Part shown: piece after piece, positions 1 to 6,690 of the stretch
Numbering within the stretch: position 1 is the stretch's first letter
Layout: every line of letters begins with the position of its first letter
IMG/VR virus record: IMGVR_UViG_3300009790_000043
Coordinates: 1-32,367 of that record
Origin: a virus
Reading direction: 5' to 3' (one strand)
Length of the DNA stretch: 32,367 bases
Notes under the pieces: generated by a model
Database searches by the model: none
What the model saw: the letters and a program-made list of their open reading frames with translations, nothing else
Told to the model about the DNA's origin: nothing
Program-made: the position numbers and the translations under genes

Positions 1-19
1 AACAAACATAAGAAAGGTT

Positions 20-412
20 ATGCAGACAACTCAATCTTCGTTGGATCCTTACCATACCACCACAAAAGTGTTTAGGTATTGCTTTGATATAGATGGTACT
101 ATATGTACACCTGGTACATGTAAGTCATGCCAGTATGAAGGTGCTACTCCTAAGAAGGATAGGATAGAAAAGATTAATAAGTTGTATGATGAGGGACATT
201 ATATTATATACATGACTGCTCGTGCTATGGGTAGGAATAAAGATCTCCCTCATGCAGAAGCAGCAAAGGAAGCAGTGGATATAATAGAACCCCTCACTAA
301 AATGCAGCTAGATATATGGGGGTGTAAATATCATCAGTTAATCTTTGGCAAACCTCATGCTGATTATTTTATTGATGATAAAGCTGTGAATGATGAGGAA
401 TTTTTTAAATGA
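20..412 (+). CDS. HAD-superfamily phosphatase-like protein
   Basis: 130 aa. HAD motif I is seen as FDIDGT with the two aspartates at residues 23 and 25, motif II threonine in YMTAR (T66), and motif III/IV as K111 followed by IDD (119-120). There is no room for a large cap domain, so this is a minimal HAD of the kind found in capsule or sugar-phosphate clusters. The start follows an AAGAAAGG ribosome site. It overlaps the next gene by ATGA, so the two are probably translationally coupled. Next to a sugar-type cupin and an HldD-like epimerase, a sugar-phosphate substrate is a fair inference, but the substrate cannot be read from sequence. Three cysteines (C29, C34, C37) close behind motif I are unusual and could bind metal. 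Confidence 0.8.
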   Translation: MQTTQSSLDPYHTTTKVFRYCFDIDGTICTPGTCKSCQYEGATPKKDRIEKINKLYDEGHYIIYMTARAMGRNKDLPHAEAAKEAVDIIEPLTKMQLDIWGCKYHQLIFGKPHADYFIDDKAVNDEEFFK

Positions 413-765
413 AAAAGAAACAACCTAAGTTTGTAGATAAAGGATGGGGTTACGAGAAGTGGATCGCTAACTCCGATGAGTACTGTGGTAAGTTACTGTT
501 TATTAAGAAGAACCACAGGTGCTCATGGCATTATCACATACTAAAAGATGAGACCTTCTACTTACAGTCAGGTAAGATAGAACTATTCTATAGTCAGGAT
601 AATGATAGAGATCAAGCAAAGAAGATGATCTTAGAACCAGGTGAGAGTTTCCATTGCTGTAGGAATACTAGGCATCAGATGCTTGCACTGGAAGACTCAG
701 AACTATTTGAATTTTCTACTGAACATTTTGATGAAGACTCACACAGAATTATTCCTGGCGATTAA
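409..765 (+). CDS. Cupin-domain protein, likely sugar-related
   Basis: 118 aa single-domain cupin. Cupin motif 1 is visible as WHYH followed by KDETFYLQSG (two His, then Glu, then Gly), and motif 2 as PGESFHCCRNTRHQM with the last metal-binding His. The N-terminal GWGYEKWIANSDEYCGKLL resembles small cupins found with nucleotide-sugar enzymes. Start and stop overlap the HAD gene as ATGA. The 3' end overlaps the 3' end of the minus-strand epimerase by 17 nt. A role in sugar-phosphate isomerisation or epimerisation is inferred from context; a purely binding role is possible. Confidence 0.75.
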   Translation: MKKKQPKFVDKGWGYEKWIANSDEYCGKLLFIKKNHRCSWHYHILKDETFYLQSGKIELFYSQDNDRDQAKKMILEPGESFHCCRNTRHQMLALEDSELFEFSTEHFDEDSHRIIPGD

Positions 766-1534
766 GATAGTCTTCAACTGTTAAGAAATTATAATCTTTT
801 AACCAATCCATGTCAGCTTTGGTATAATATTGGTACTTACCCTTAAGATGAGGTGGAAATGGGATTGGAATCAATTTCGACTGCGTTTTTGATGAAACTA
901 GTTGAGCTACAGTGCCAATTGCTGTTGGCGATCCTGTGCCAAGATCGAATATGCCAGAGCCCGCAGTGTTTGATAAAGCTACATTCACAAGATCCCCTAC
1001 CCACACATAGTCACGAAGGATTTGATCGGAGCCTTCAAACGGATGTATTTGACCAGTAGCTGCTTGCCAAGTGAATTGACTGACTAGTGATGCCATCGCT
1101 CCTTTATGATGCTCACCTGATCCATACACATTAAAGTATCTAAACCCCTGAACATATCTAAAGCGTTCCATATTATCTAAGACCCAGTAGTCTACTGTTG
1201 CTTTAGATAGTGCGTAGTAGTTCAGGGGATTTATAATGCCTTGTTGATTACCGTAGACAGATGCTGAACTAGCATACTTAACAGGGATACCATACTCTAT
1301 TGCTTTCTCAAATAGTTTAATACTGAAGTCTATATTATATTTGTACACCATCTCAAGGTTCTTGTTGGTTGTAGAAGACAACGCACCTTGATGGATAATC
1401 ATATCTATTTTGTCCCAACTCTTGAAGTTGTCCAAGAAAGTAAGACAGTTCTCTAAGTCCACTTCAACTACACCATCAAGAGAACTCTTGAAGTGTTTAC
1501 CAATGAATCCATCAGCTCCAGTAAGAATATACAT
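749..1534 (-). CDS. HldD-like NAD(P)-dependent sugar epimerase
   Basis: 261 aa extended SDR. The Rossmann motif TGADGFIG (residues 5-12) gives GxxGxxG; the catalytic SAS/VYG segment is at about 89-95 and YALSK at 107-111 supplies Tyr and Lys. The C-terminal half (RYFNVYGSGEHHKGAMAS, FEGSDQILRDYVWVGD, FDLGTGSP, KGKYQYYTKADM) follows ADP-L-glycero-D-manno-heptose-6-epimerase closely. At 261 aa it is shorter than bacterial HldD (about 310). It is transcribed opposite to the neighbouring fibre gene and converges on the cupin gene. Likely role: providing an epimerised sugar nucleotide for a glycan of host surface or virion. Family is firm; exact substrate is not. Confidence 0.85.
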   Translation of the reverse strand: MYILTGADGFIGKHFKSSLDGVVEVDLENCLTFLDNFKSWDKIDMIIHQGALSSTTNKNLEMVYKYNIDFSIKLFEKAIEYGIPVKYASSASVYGNQQGIINPLNYYALSKATVDYWVLDNMERFRYVQGFRYFNVYGSGEHHKGAMASLVSQFTWQAATGQIHPFEGSDQILRDYVWVGDLVNVALSNTAGSGIFDLGTGSPTAIGTVAQLVSSKTQSKLIPIPFPPHLKGKYQYYTKADMDWLKDYNFLTVEDYLNRQE

Positions 1535-1566
1535 ACCAAAATCTTTATTGTATATATTCTAGCACA

Positions 1567-1575
1567 GATAAATAC
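1567..1575 (+). promoter_or_regulatory. T4-like late promoter box
   Basis: GATAAATAC lies between the divergent epimerase and the fibre gene. The 14-nt context ACAGATAAATACTA is identical to that at 13318-13331 before the DUF1825 gene, which supports a functional element. It matches the T4 late -10 consensus TATAAATA at 7 of 8 positions. Confidence 0.6.
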
Positions 1576-1594
1576 TAAAAAAGTGCATAGAGCC

Positions 1595-4216
1595 GTGATA
1601 GGAAGACTCGCATCGTTAAAAACGACATACCAGAAGGGTACAGTTACCAACACTCTACTGTACACTGCTACCCAGTTAGTTACTCTTTCTGTTTCAGCAT
1701 CGAATCAGGTTGAGGATAATTTAACTCATTCAGTATCTATTAGTAGAGCACCTGCTACTACAGCATATACTATTGATGCTGATGATGCGAATGATTATAA
1801 GTTTACTGATGGAGATATAGGTAATGTTCCACAGTATGATCCAACTCTAACACTTATAAGAGGCAACACATATACTTTTGATACTTCAGCACTAGGAGGT
1901 TCACATCCTTTTAGAATACAAACAGGACCAGCAATAGGTGGAGGTAACACTCAGTATAATGATGGTGTAACTAATAACGATTCTAATGGTGCTCCTGGTA
2001 ATAGTTTATTAACATTTGTTGTACCTGATGATGCACCTGATACATTATATTATCAGTGTACAGCACACCCAGTTATGACTGGGCAGATTAATATTCAAAC
2101 AAGTGATGCTGGTCACACAGATTCTGACTACCTTGCCTATGGTATTCCGATGGAAGTGGGAGGCAATGCACTGTATGAAGATATAACTTTAAAGTCAGGA
2201 GATAGAGTATATGTTACATCATCTGAACCAGGTGTAAGTTTTGTTGCAATAGCATCTAAAAGTTTTCCTAATATTAAAGTAGATGTTGCAAGTTTATTAG
2301 GTAGTCAGAACTCATACATTAGTAGCACTGCTTACCCTCAGATCAATGATAATGTGGGTCTAGTAACTGCTACCTATGATGGTGTAGCAACTGTACATGT
2401 ATCTAATAGAAACTCTGATAGAACTGCTTCTGTCTCTGTTGGTATTGCATCAGGAGATATTAGTACCTTCAGTGTTGCTGACTACTTCTTATTTGGTTTA
2501 AGATTAAAACCATTACAAGATTTAACGATAGACAATATAGGTCTTGCTAAAGATCAAACTCTAGTTACTAGAGCATCTAGAACTGATGTAGCATTTGCTG
2601 CTTACACTGCACCTACTGTTGAAGGACCGACTGGTGTTGGAACTGATGGAAATGTTAATACTATTGGTGTCATAACTGCTACTGCATTTGTTGGTGATGG
2701 TTCTGCTATTACTGGTGTAACTGCTGCAGGATTTGGTGTCAGTATCAGTGATAATATGTCACCGATTGGTGTTGCTGCTACAGTTAACTTCGGTCAGTAC
2801 TTAGATGTAAGTCCTATCTCTGCTGGTATTGTAACAGTTAGTGTACCAAACCTAGTAGGTACTGCACAGACTGCTAACAGTCTTGCTGTTGGTGTTGCTG
2901 TTACTCGTTCAGATACAGCAGGTGTTGCTGATTATGCTCCAGTAGCAGGATTAGCGACTGAAGCTATTGTTTCTCAGAGTACGACAGGTAATGCTGCTAC
3001 TGCTAGTTTAGCTCTAGGAGTTGGAACTAACTTTGATATTATATCTTACAATCCTATCAGAACATATGATAAGTTCTATGGTGATGGTAGTATGCTTACC
3101 AATGTCACTGCAGTTGGTAGTGGTATTGAAGTAAAGAATAGTGGATCTGTTGTAGGTACTGCATCAACTATAGACTTTGGATTAAGTCTAGATGTAAGTG
3201 CATTAGTAAATGGTAGTACTACTATTTCAGTACAGAAGGTTCCTCATGCTGACATCGCTGGTGTCTCTAGTTACTCAGACAAGTGTGGTGTTGCTACCTA
3301 CGCAGGTAACGCAGGGATCGCTTCTAACGCATTGAATGCTAACTTTGCACAGACTTCATCGTTCTCTACCTTAACAGGTGCTGCAGAGACCGCTAAGAGT
3401 CTTTACACAGAGTTTCAGGGTGTCTTTAAACCATTACCTGTTACCATTGGTGGTAAGACTGTCAACCATAGGTATAATGGTATTGGATCTGATAAGACAG
3501 TTAATATTCAAGGATACAGTTCACCTTACTTAAGGTTTGAAGTTGGACAGACATATAGATTTGAGAATGCTGCACAGCAAGCAAACTATCCTATTGAGTT
3601 TTACTATGCAGCATCAGGTGATCCAGTAGGATTTGGTACTACCAGTCCTTCTAAGATGACTCAGGGTGTTACTGTTACTGGATCTTATACTGAGATTGAA
3701 GTTACTGAAGAGACACCACAGTTATTCTATTATGGTGCAGGTGTTGGTAGTACTGGTGGTAGCATGGGTAACTCCGTTCAGGTGTTTAACCATGAGTTCC
3801 ATAAGTTTGTTAGAGTTGGAGAGTATAAGAACCTTGCAGGTCTGAAGACATGTACTCACACCCAGATGTTTGAGGGTCGTGCTACTGCATGGTACATGAA
3901 CACTAACTTAGGTGTAGGTAACAGTGACTATGTTCCTGGAGATCGTTCACATAATGTTAGTTCGATTGAGCAGACATCTACTGGTGTTTATACTGTGAAC
4001 TTTGCTGATGCAATGAAGGATAATAACTATGCTGTTGTTATAGATGGTAGAGGTACTAACAACTTCCCAGGTGGTTTGGTTAGGGGAACAGTATATGATA
4101 GGACAACAACAGGATTTGGTGTTACAATATACAACGGGATCCCCGCCGTTGAAGACCTACGAGATGTTAACATCGTTGTGTATGGAGGACAAGACGGAGA
4201 GCCTACTTACCTATAA
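1595..4216 (+). CDS. Large virion fibre/structural protein with cupredoxin-like domain
   Basis: About 873 aa from the GTG at 1595 (MIGRLASLK). GTG at 1583 is an alternative, and the open frame extends back to 1493, but that would run into the opposing epimerase and pass the late promoter at 1567. No clear ribosome site decides it. An N-terminal cupredoxin-like domain lies at about 1770-2095, with a His in GGSHPF and a CTAHPVM motif that reproduce the ligand set of type 1 copper sites. The middle is a repeat region rich in TxTAFVGDGSxITGV and FYGDGSMLTNV motifs, typical of cyanophage tail or fibre proteins. A second, degenerate domain of the same layout sits at about 3415-3790. The C-terminus (SIEQTSTGVYTVNFADAM and later) looks like a phage receptor-binding head domain. 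Role in adsorption is inferred. Confidence 0.8.
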   Translation: MIGRLASLKTTYQKGTVTNTLLYTATQLVTLSVSASNQVEDNLTHSVSISRAPATTAYTIDADDANDYKFTDGDIGNVPQYDPTLTLIRGNTYTFDTSALGGSHPFRIQTGPAIGGGNTQYNDGVTNNDSNGAPGNSLLTFVVPDDAPDTLYYQCTAHPVMTGQINIQTSDAGHTDSDYLAYGIPMEVGGNALYEDITLKSGDRVYVTSSEPGVSFVAIASKSFPNIKVDVASLLGSQNSYISSTAYPQINDNVGLVTATYDGVATVHVSNRNSDRTASVSVGIASGDISTFSVADYFLFGLRLKPLQDLTIDNIGLAKDQTLVTRASRTDVAFAAYTAPTVEGPTGVGTDGNVNTIGVITATAFVGDGSAITGVTAAGFGVSISDNMSPIGVAATVNFGQYLDVSPISAGIVTVSVPNLVGTAQTANSLAVGVAVTRSDTAGVADYAPVAGLATEAIVSQSTTGNAATASLALGVGTNFDIISYNPIRTYDKFYGDGSMLTNVTAVGSGIEVKNSGSVVGTASTIDFGLSLDVSALVNGSTTISVQKVPHADIAGVSSYSDKCGVATYAGNAGIASNALNANFAQTSSFSTLTGAAETAKSLYTEFQGVFKPLPVTIGGKTVNHRYNGIGSDKTVNIQGYSSPYLRFEVGQTYRFENAAQQANYPIEFYYAASGDPVGFGTTSPSKMTQGVTVTGSYTEIEVTEETPQLFYYGAGVGSTGGSMGNSVQVFNHEFHKFVRVGEYKNLAGLKTCTHTQMFEGRATAWYMNTNLGVGNSDYVPGDRSHNVSSIEQTSTGVYTVNFADAMKDNNYAVVIDGRGTNNFPGGLVRGTVYDRTTTGFGVTIYNGIPAVEDLRDVNIVVYGGQDGEPTYL

Positions 4217-4219
4217 ATA
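4211..4219 (+). promoter_or_regulatory. T4-like late promoter box (perfect)
   Basis: CTATAAATA contains the exact T4 late consensus TATAAATA (4212-4219) and overlaps the stop codon of the fibre gene. It sits about 20 nt before the glutaredoxin start. Confidence 0.65.
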
Positions 4220-4237
4220 TTATTTTAACCTGAGAAC

Positions 4238-4486
4238 ATGTTCATAGTTTACTCAATGGATGGATGTAATTACTGTGAGAAAGTTAAGGAACTGATGGAG
4301 TTGACAAACCAGACATATGTGGTGTATACTCTAGGTCAACACTTCTCCATTGAAGCTTTCGAGGATGAATTTAATACTAAACAATTTCCTCAGGTAGTTG
4401 TTGATGTTAAAGGAAAAGACGAAAGAAAAGTTATTGGGGGTGCAGCTGAGCTTGCTCAGTATTTCAAGGAACATAGTCTCGCATAA
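4238..4486 (+). CDS. Glutaredoxin
   Basis: 82 aa with the thioredoxin-fold N-terminus MFIVYSMDGCNYC, in which C10-x-x-C13 is the dithiol active site. The cis-Pro strand follows as FPQVVV, and then the GG-A-EL-Y glutathione-side segment (VIGGAAELAQYF). Length is normal for a phage glutaredoxin. In T4-type phages these proteins feed electrons to ribonucleotide reductase, though no reductase lies in this window. A perfect late-type box precedes it, which is odd for a nucleotide-metabolism gene and suggests expression late as well. Confidence 0.9.
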   Translation: MFIVYSMDGCNYCEKVKELMELTNQTYVVYTLGQHFSIEAFEDEFNTKQFPQVVVDVKGKDERKVIGGAAELAQYFKEHSLA

Positions 4487-4490
4487 ACCT

Positions 4491-4499
4491 GCTAAATAA
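4491..4499 (+). promoter_or_regulatory. Late promoter-like box
   Basis: GCTAAATAA in the 72-nt gap between the glutaredoxin and the small membrane protein; CTAAATA is a common variant of the T4-like late box. About 60 nt upstream of the next start. Confidence 0.45.
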
Positions 4500-4558
4500 A
4501 ATTAATTAGCATGGAGGTACAAAGTTTTTAACTTCTGTAAACCCTAGCGAGTAAGAAA

Positions 4559-4792
4559 ATGTTAGCAGCATCATTGGTCTTCGGATCCTTCTTTATTGTT
4601 TTGACTGCGATAGTGTCAGTCATGTTAGGATGGGTACTCCGAGAGTACATGTTCTATCATCACGATAGACCTAACATTAATCCACCTAGTCACCCTGAGA
4701 TGTATGATGAGAATGGGAATATTATACCTGAATCATTGATTGCATTTCGATTTGACAATGTTGCGGATGAAGAAGACGACGACGACGATTAA
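4559..4792 (+). CDS. Small single-pass membrane protein with acidic tail
   Basis: 77 aa. Residues 2-25 form one strong hydrophobic segment (SLVFGSFFIVLTAIVSVMLGW), followed by a charged region and an uninterrupted run of Glu/Asp at the C-terminus (EEDDDDD). No enzymatic motif. I do not recognise a function; small membrane proteins of this shape recur in cyanophages next to the glutaredoxin and fibre genes. The N-terminal helix could be an uncleaved signal anchor. Confidence 0.65.
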   Translation: MLAASLVFGSFFIVLTAIVSVMLGWVLREYMFYHHDRPNINPPSHPEMYDENGNIIPESLIAFRFDNVADEEDDDDD

Positions 4793-4806
4793 CTTTTGAA
4801 ATTATC

Positions 4807-5256
4807 ATGGCTAAATTACCACCAAAACCTACTGTTGCTGAAGTCCTAGACGCTGTTCATAAGCAAAAGACTAAGCAGAAAAAGATAGAAGTACTAAGAG
4901 AGTATGACTCTAAGGCATTAAGGTATTGTCTCATCTGGAATTATGATGAGAGTCTTAAGAGTGCTTTGCCTGATGGTGAAGTACCCTACACACCTAATCC
5001 TTCTCCAACACCTGATGCAACCAGCAAGCTTGCATCTGAATACAGAACCCTGTATAATTTCATTGAAGGCGGAAACTATGATATAAACAACACTCGAAGA
5101 GAGGTATTGTTTATTCAACTATTGGAAGCAATAGATCCTGGTGAAGCCGAAGTATTATGTTTAGTAAAGGACAAGAAACTTGCCAAAAAATACAGATGCA
5201 GCTTCCCAGTCGTTAAAGAAGCCTACCCCGATATCGTCTGGGGAGGACGCACCTAA
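4807..5256 (+). CDS. Conserved cyanophage hypothetical protein (DUF6433-like)
   Basis: 149 aa, starting MAKLPPKPTVAEVLDAVH. The pattern LIWNYDESLKSALPDGEVPY, a YNFIEGG segment, RREVLFIQLLEAIDPGEAEVLCLVKDKKL and the terminal AYPDIVWGGR match my memory of a family of T4-like phage proteins labelled DUF6433. Mostly helical, charged, no catalytic motif visible. Its 3' end overlaps the next reading frame by 77 nt. Function unknown. Confidence 0.7.
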   Translation: MAKLPPKPTVAEVLDAVHKQKTKQKKIEVLREYDSKALRYCLIWNYDESLKSALPDGEVPYTPNPSPTPDATSKLASEYRTLYNFIEGGNYDINNTRREVLFIQLLEAIDPGEAEVLCLVKDKKLAKKYRCSFPVVKEAYPDIVWGGRT

Positions 5257-5569
5257 GATTTGGAGTGCTGAAGACAGGAAGTTAGCAAAGGAAAAGTATT
5301 GGATTAATATCCATGCACCTGATTGTTCATTGGAAAAATCTAATCTCAAATCGTTACCTACCAATTCTTATTTGGTAGAGTATACTGTGGACAACTCTGA
5401 CAAGACTCACTATGATATAGTGATTGCTGCCAAGAGAGCAGATGTATTTGATTTTTATTGGGACAAACTTAAAGTTGGTCTCAAAAAGATTGGATACACT
5501 AATGGTACAAGACATCCAGGCATGTGGGGTAATCCACCACCACCTGCACCTAAAAAGAAACGCAAATGA
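5180..5569 (+). CDS. Hypothetical protein
   Basis: Open frame of 129 aa from a TTG at 5180. The start is uncertain, because that would overlap the previous gene by 77 nt; an ATT at 5258, 11 nt after GGGGAGG, is a plausible later start. The body has alternating strands and helices (NSYLVEYTV, THYDIVIAAKRADVFDFYWDKL) and ends in a basic, proline-rich tail (PPPPAPKKKRK). No known domain recognised. It ends in ATGA coupling with the epimerase that follows. Confidence 0.55.
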   Translation: MPKNTDAASQSLKKPTPISSGEDAPKIWSAEDRKLAKEKYWINIHAPDCSLEKSNLKSLPTNSYLVEYTVDNSDKTHYDIVIAAKRADVFDFYWDKLKVGLKKIGYTNGTRHPGMWGNPPPPAPKKKRK

Positions 5570-6333
5570 CAAAGATCCTTGTTACTGGTCATAAGGGATT
5601 CATAGGCAGTTATGTCTTCAATCACCTTAGACATGATGCAGGTTATGGTTACTTAGTTGATGGTATGGACTTCCCCGATGATGTCGGGGATTTTCAGTCT
5701 GAGATCAGCATGTTTGATAAACCATATGATTACATCATACACTTAGCAGCATTTGCTAACATTAGAGGTAGTTTAGACAATCCAGATGTATTCTGGGAGA
5801 ATAATGTAGAGAAGTCCAAACCTATTTTTGATTATTGTAAGAGATATAATACTAGGTTACTTTATGCTAGTTCAGCACAAGTAGAGGAGTGGTGGCAAAA
5901 TCCTTATGGTATTACCAAGAAGGTTAATGAACTACAAGCACCACCTAACAGTGTAGGAATGAGGTTCCAGACTGTGTATGGTGAGAATAGTAGGTCTGAT
6001 ATGTTATTCAGAATGCTACAGGACAAGACTGTTAAGTATATTACTAATCATTATAGAGATTGGATTCATGTCAAGGATGTTGCTAGAGCAATCTGTTATC
6101 TAATGTCTAGTACTTACACTGGACACATTGATGTTGGAACAGGTGAGACTATAGCAGTCAAAGATTTAGCAGAAGCATTTGGGTATGTAAATCTACCAGT
6201 CAAGGAGAGTACACCAGGTGAAAGAGATGAAACATGTGCTGACACTGCTGCCTTGCGTGAGCTTGGTTGGTTTCCAAGGGAAAAAGTTTTAGAATGCATT
6301 CCTGAGGGAAAACCGAACTCTCGTTTCAAATAA
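5566..6333 (+). CDS. NAD-dependent epimerase/dehydratase (extended SDR)
   Basis: 255 aa. TGHKGFIG at residues 7-14 is the NAD-binding glycine motif, with the usual HLAA at 59-62. The catalytic region has YASSAQ (100-105) and YGITK (114-118), giving the Ser and Tyr-x3-Lys. RDWIHVKDVARA and GTGETIAVKDLAE are typical of UDP-glucose 4-epimerase-type enzymes. It is short (about 310-340 aa is usual), with trimming in the substrate domain. It is a distant paralogue of the minus-strand HldD-like gene at 749-1534. Substrate unknown. Confidence 0.85.
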   Translation: MTKILVTGHKGFIGSYVFNHLRHDAGYGYLVDGMDFPDDVGDFQSEISMFDKPYDYIIHLAAFANIRGSLDNPDVFWENNVEKSKPIFDYCKRYNTRLLYASSAQVEEWWQNPYGITKKVNELQAPPNSVGMRFQTVYGENSRSDMLFRMLQDKTVKYITNHYRDWIHVKDVARAICYLMSSTYTGHIDVGTGETIAVKDLAEAFGYVNLPVKESTPGERDETCADTAALRELGWFPREKVLECIPEGKPNSRFK

Positions 6334-6376
6334 TCGGGAAAAAAAACTCAGCAATTTTTTTGAGCCACAGGATTTA

Positions 6377-6392
6377 TGTAACAAATGTTACA
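6377..6392. promoter_or_regulatory. Perfect dyad, NtcA-like site
   Basis: TGTAACA, two A, then TGTTACA is a perfect 7-bp inverted repeat. Inside it, GTA-N8-TAC (6378-6391) is the consensus for NtcA, the cyanobacterial nitrogen regulator. The gap from TAC to the -10 box at 6420 is 28 nt, longer than the 20-24 nt of classical NtcA-activated promoters. Confidence 0.5.
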
Positions 6393-6416
6393 AAACTGGT
6401 CTTATACATAGTCATG

Positions 6417-6425
6417 TGTTATAAT
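6417..6425 (+). promoter_or_regulatory. Extended -10 sigma-70 promoter
   Basis: TGTTATAAT is a TGn-TATAAT extended -10 element with no good -35 box. Initiation 6-8 nt downstream would place the first base at about 6432, almost exactly at the 5' strand of the riboswitch-like stem that starts at 6434. Confidence 0.6.
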
Positions 6426-6433
6426 GCACATAT

Positions 6434-6476
6434 CGTTCAACCTCACAAGAGGTCGCAAGTAAGCCGACTCGGAACG
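6434..6476 (+). ncRNA. Downstream-peptide (glutamine-II) riboswitch-like RNA
   Basis: P1 pairs CGTTC (6434-6438) with GAACG (6472-6476). After one A, P2 pairs ACCTC (6440-6444) with GAGGT (6449-6453) over an ACAA loop. CGCAAGTAAG and CCGACTCGG follow. This is the layout of the glnA/Downstream-peptide RNA class: CGUUCA, P2, CGnAAGUA, then GGAACG. That class binds L-glutamine and occurs in cyanobacteria and marine phage sequences. A short ORF starts 15 nt after it, as the class name implies. Assigned from memory of the consensus, not a covariance search. Confidence 0.75.
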
Positions 6477-6480
6477 GAAT

Positions 6481-6656
6481 CGTTCATCCCATGATACCTA
6501 TCCTATTAGCTACTTCTTTAACCTGCTCTGATGCACACATACTTGTCGATAAGATGAGTAAGTATAAAGTCGAAGATGAGGTTAAATCTGAAATGATTCA
6601 GATTGTAAAAGAAGAGACGGTAGGTTGTTGGGACGCAAAAGCCGACTGAAGGAACG
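6481..6656 (+). ncRNA. Second glutamine aptamer-like fold enclosing an ORF
   Basis: CGTTC (6481-6485) can pair with GAACG (6652-6656); after a single A, TCCCA (6487-6491) can pair with TGGGA (6629-6633). The 3' half CGCAAAAGCCGACT (6634-6647) then GAAGGAACG repeats the 3' half of the first aptamer (CGCAAGTAAGCCGACT, then CGGAACG). The P2 loop would be 137 nt and contain nearly all of the 52-codon ORF at 6491-6649. Sequence match is clear; folding across the ORF is inference. Confidence 0.5.
6491..6649 (+). CDS. Riboswitch-associated short peptide (downstream peptide)
   Basis: 52 aa, starting MIPILLATSLTCSDAH and ending GCWDAKAD. A short hydrophobic N-terminus is followed by a charged amphipathic helix (MSKYKVEDEVKSEMIQIVKEE). 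Two cysteines (C12, C46). Small proteins of this type are recurrent in T4-like cyanophages. The start lies directly after the first glutamine riboswitch-like RNA, and there is no strong Shine-Dalgarno sequence: the purine-rich GGAACGGA (6471-6478) belongs to the aptamer, so ligand binding could hide it. The stop codon lies within the 3' half of the second aptamer-like fold. Function unknown. Confidence 0.7.
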   Translation: MIPILLATSLTCSDAHILVDKMSKYKVEDEVKSEMIQIVKEETVGCWDAKAD

Positions 6657-6690
6657 GAGTAAAATCCCAACTACTTCAGGAGTTAATCCA

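Noticed and set aside
20-412. HAD protein as GmhB heptose bisphosphate phosphatase, given the HldD neighbour.
   Set aside because: GmhB has a zinc loop with Cys/His late in the fold; here the cysteines follow motif I directly and the rest does not match.
1493-1582. N-terminal extension of the fibre gene to 1493.
   Set aside because: It would overlap the start of the opposing epimerase and precede the late promoter at 1567; the extra residues have no structural pattern.
2620-3160. Repeated GGTGTTGCTG-type runs in the fibre gene as a DNA repeat array or CRISPR.
   Set aside because: They are codon-level repeats of Gly-Val-Ala-rich beta structure with irregular spacing; no spacer organisation.
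6339-6361. A8 / CTCAGCA / AT7 stretch after the second epimerase gene, as a terminator.
   Set aside because: Only A-T pairing or a 4-bp CTCA/TGAG stem is available, with the T-run on the wrong side for the plus strand; no minus-strand transcript is expected here.
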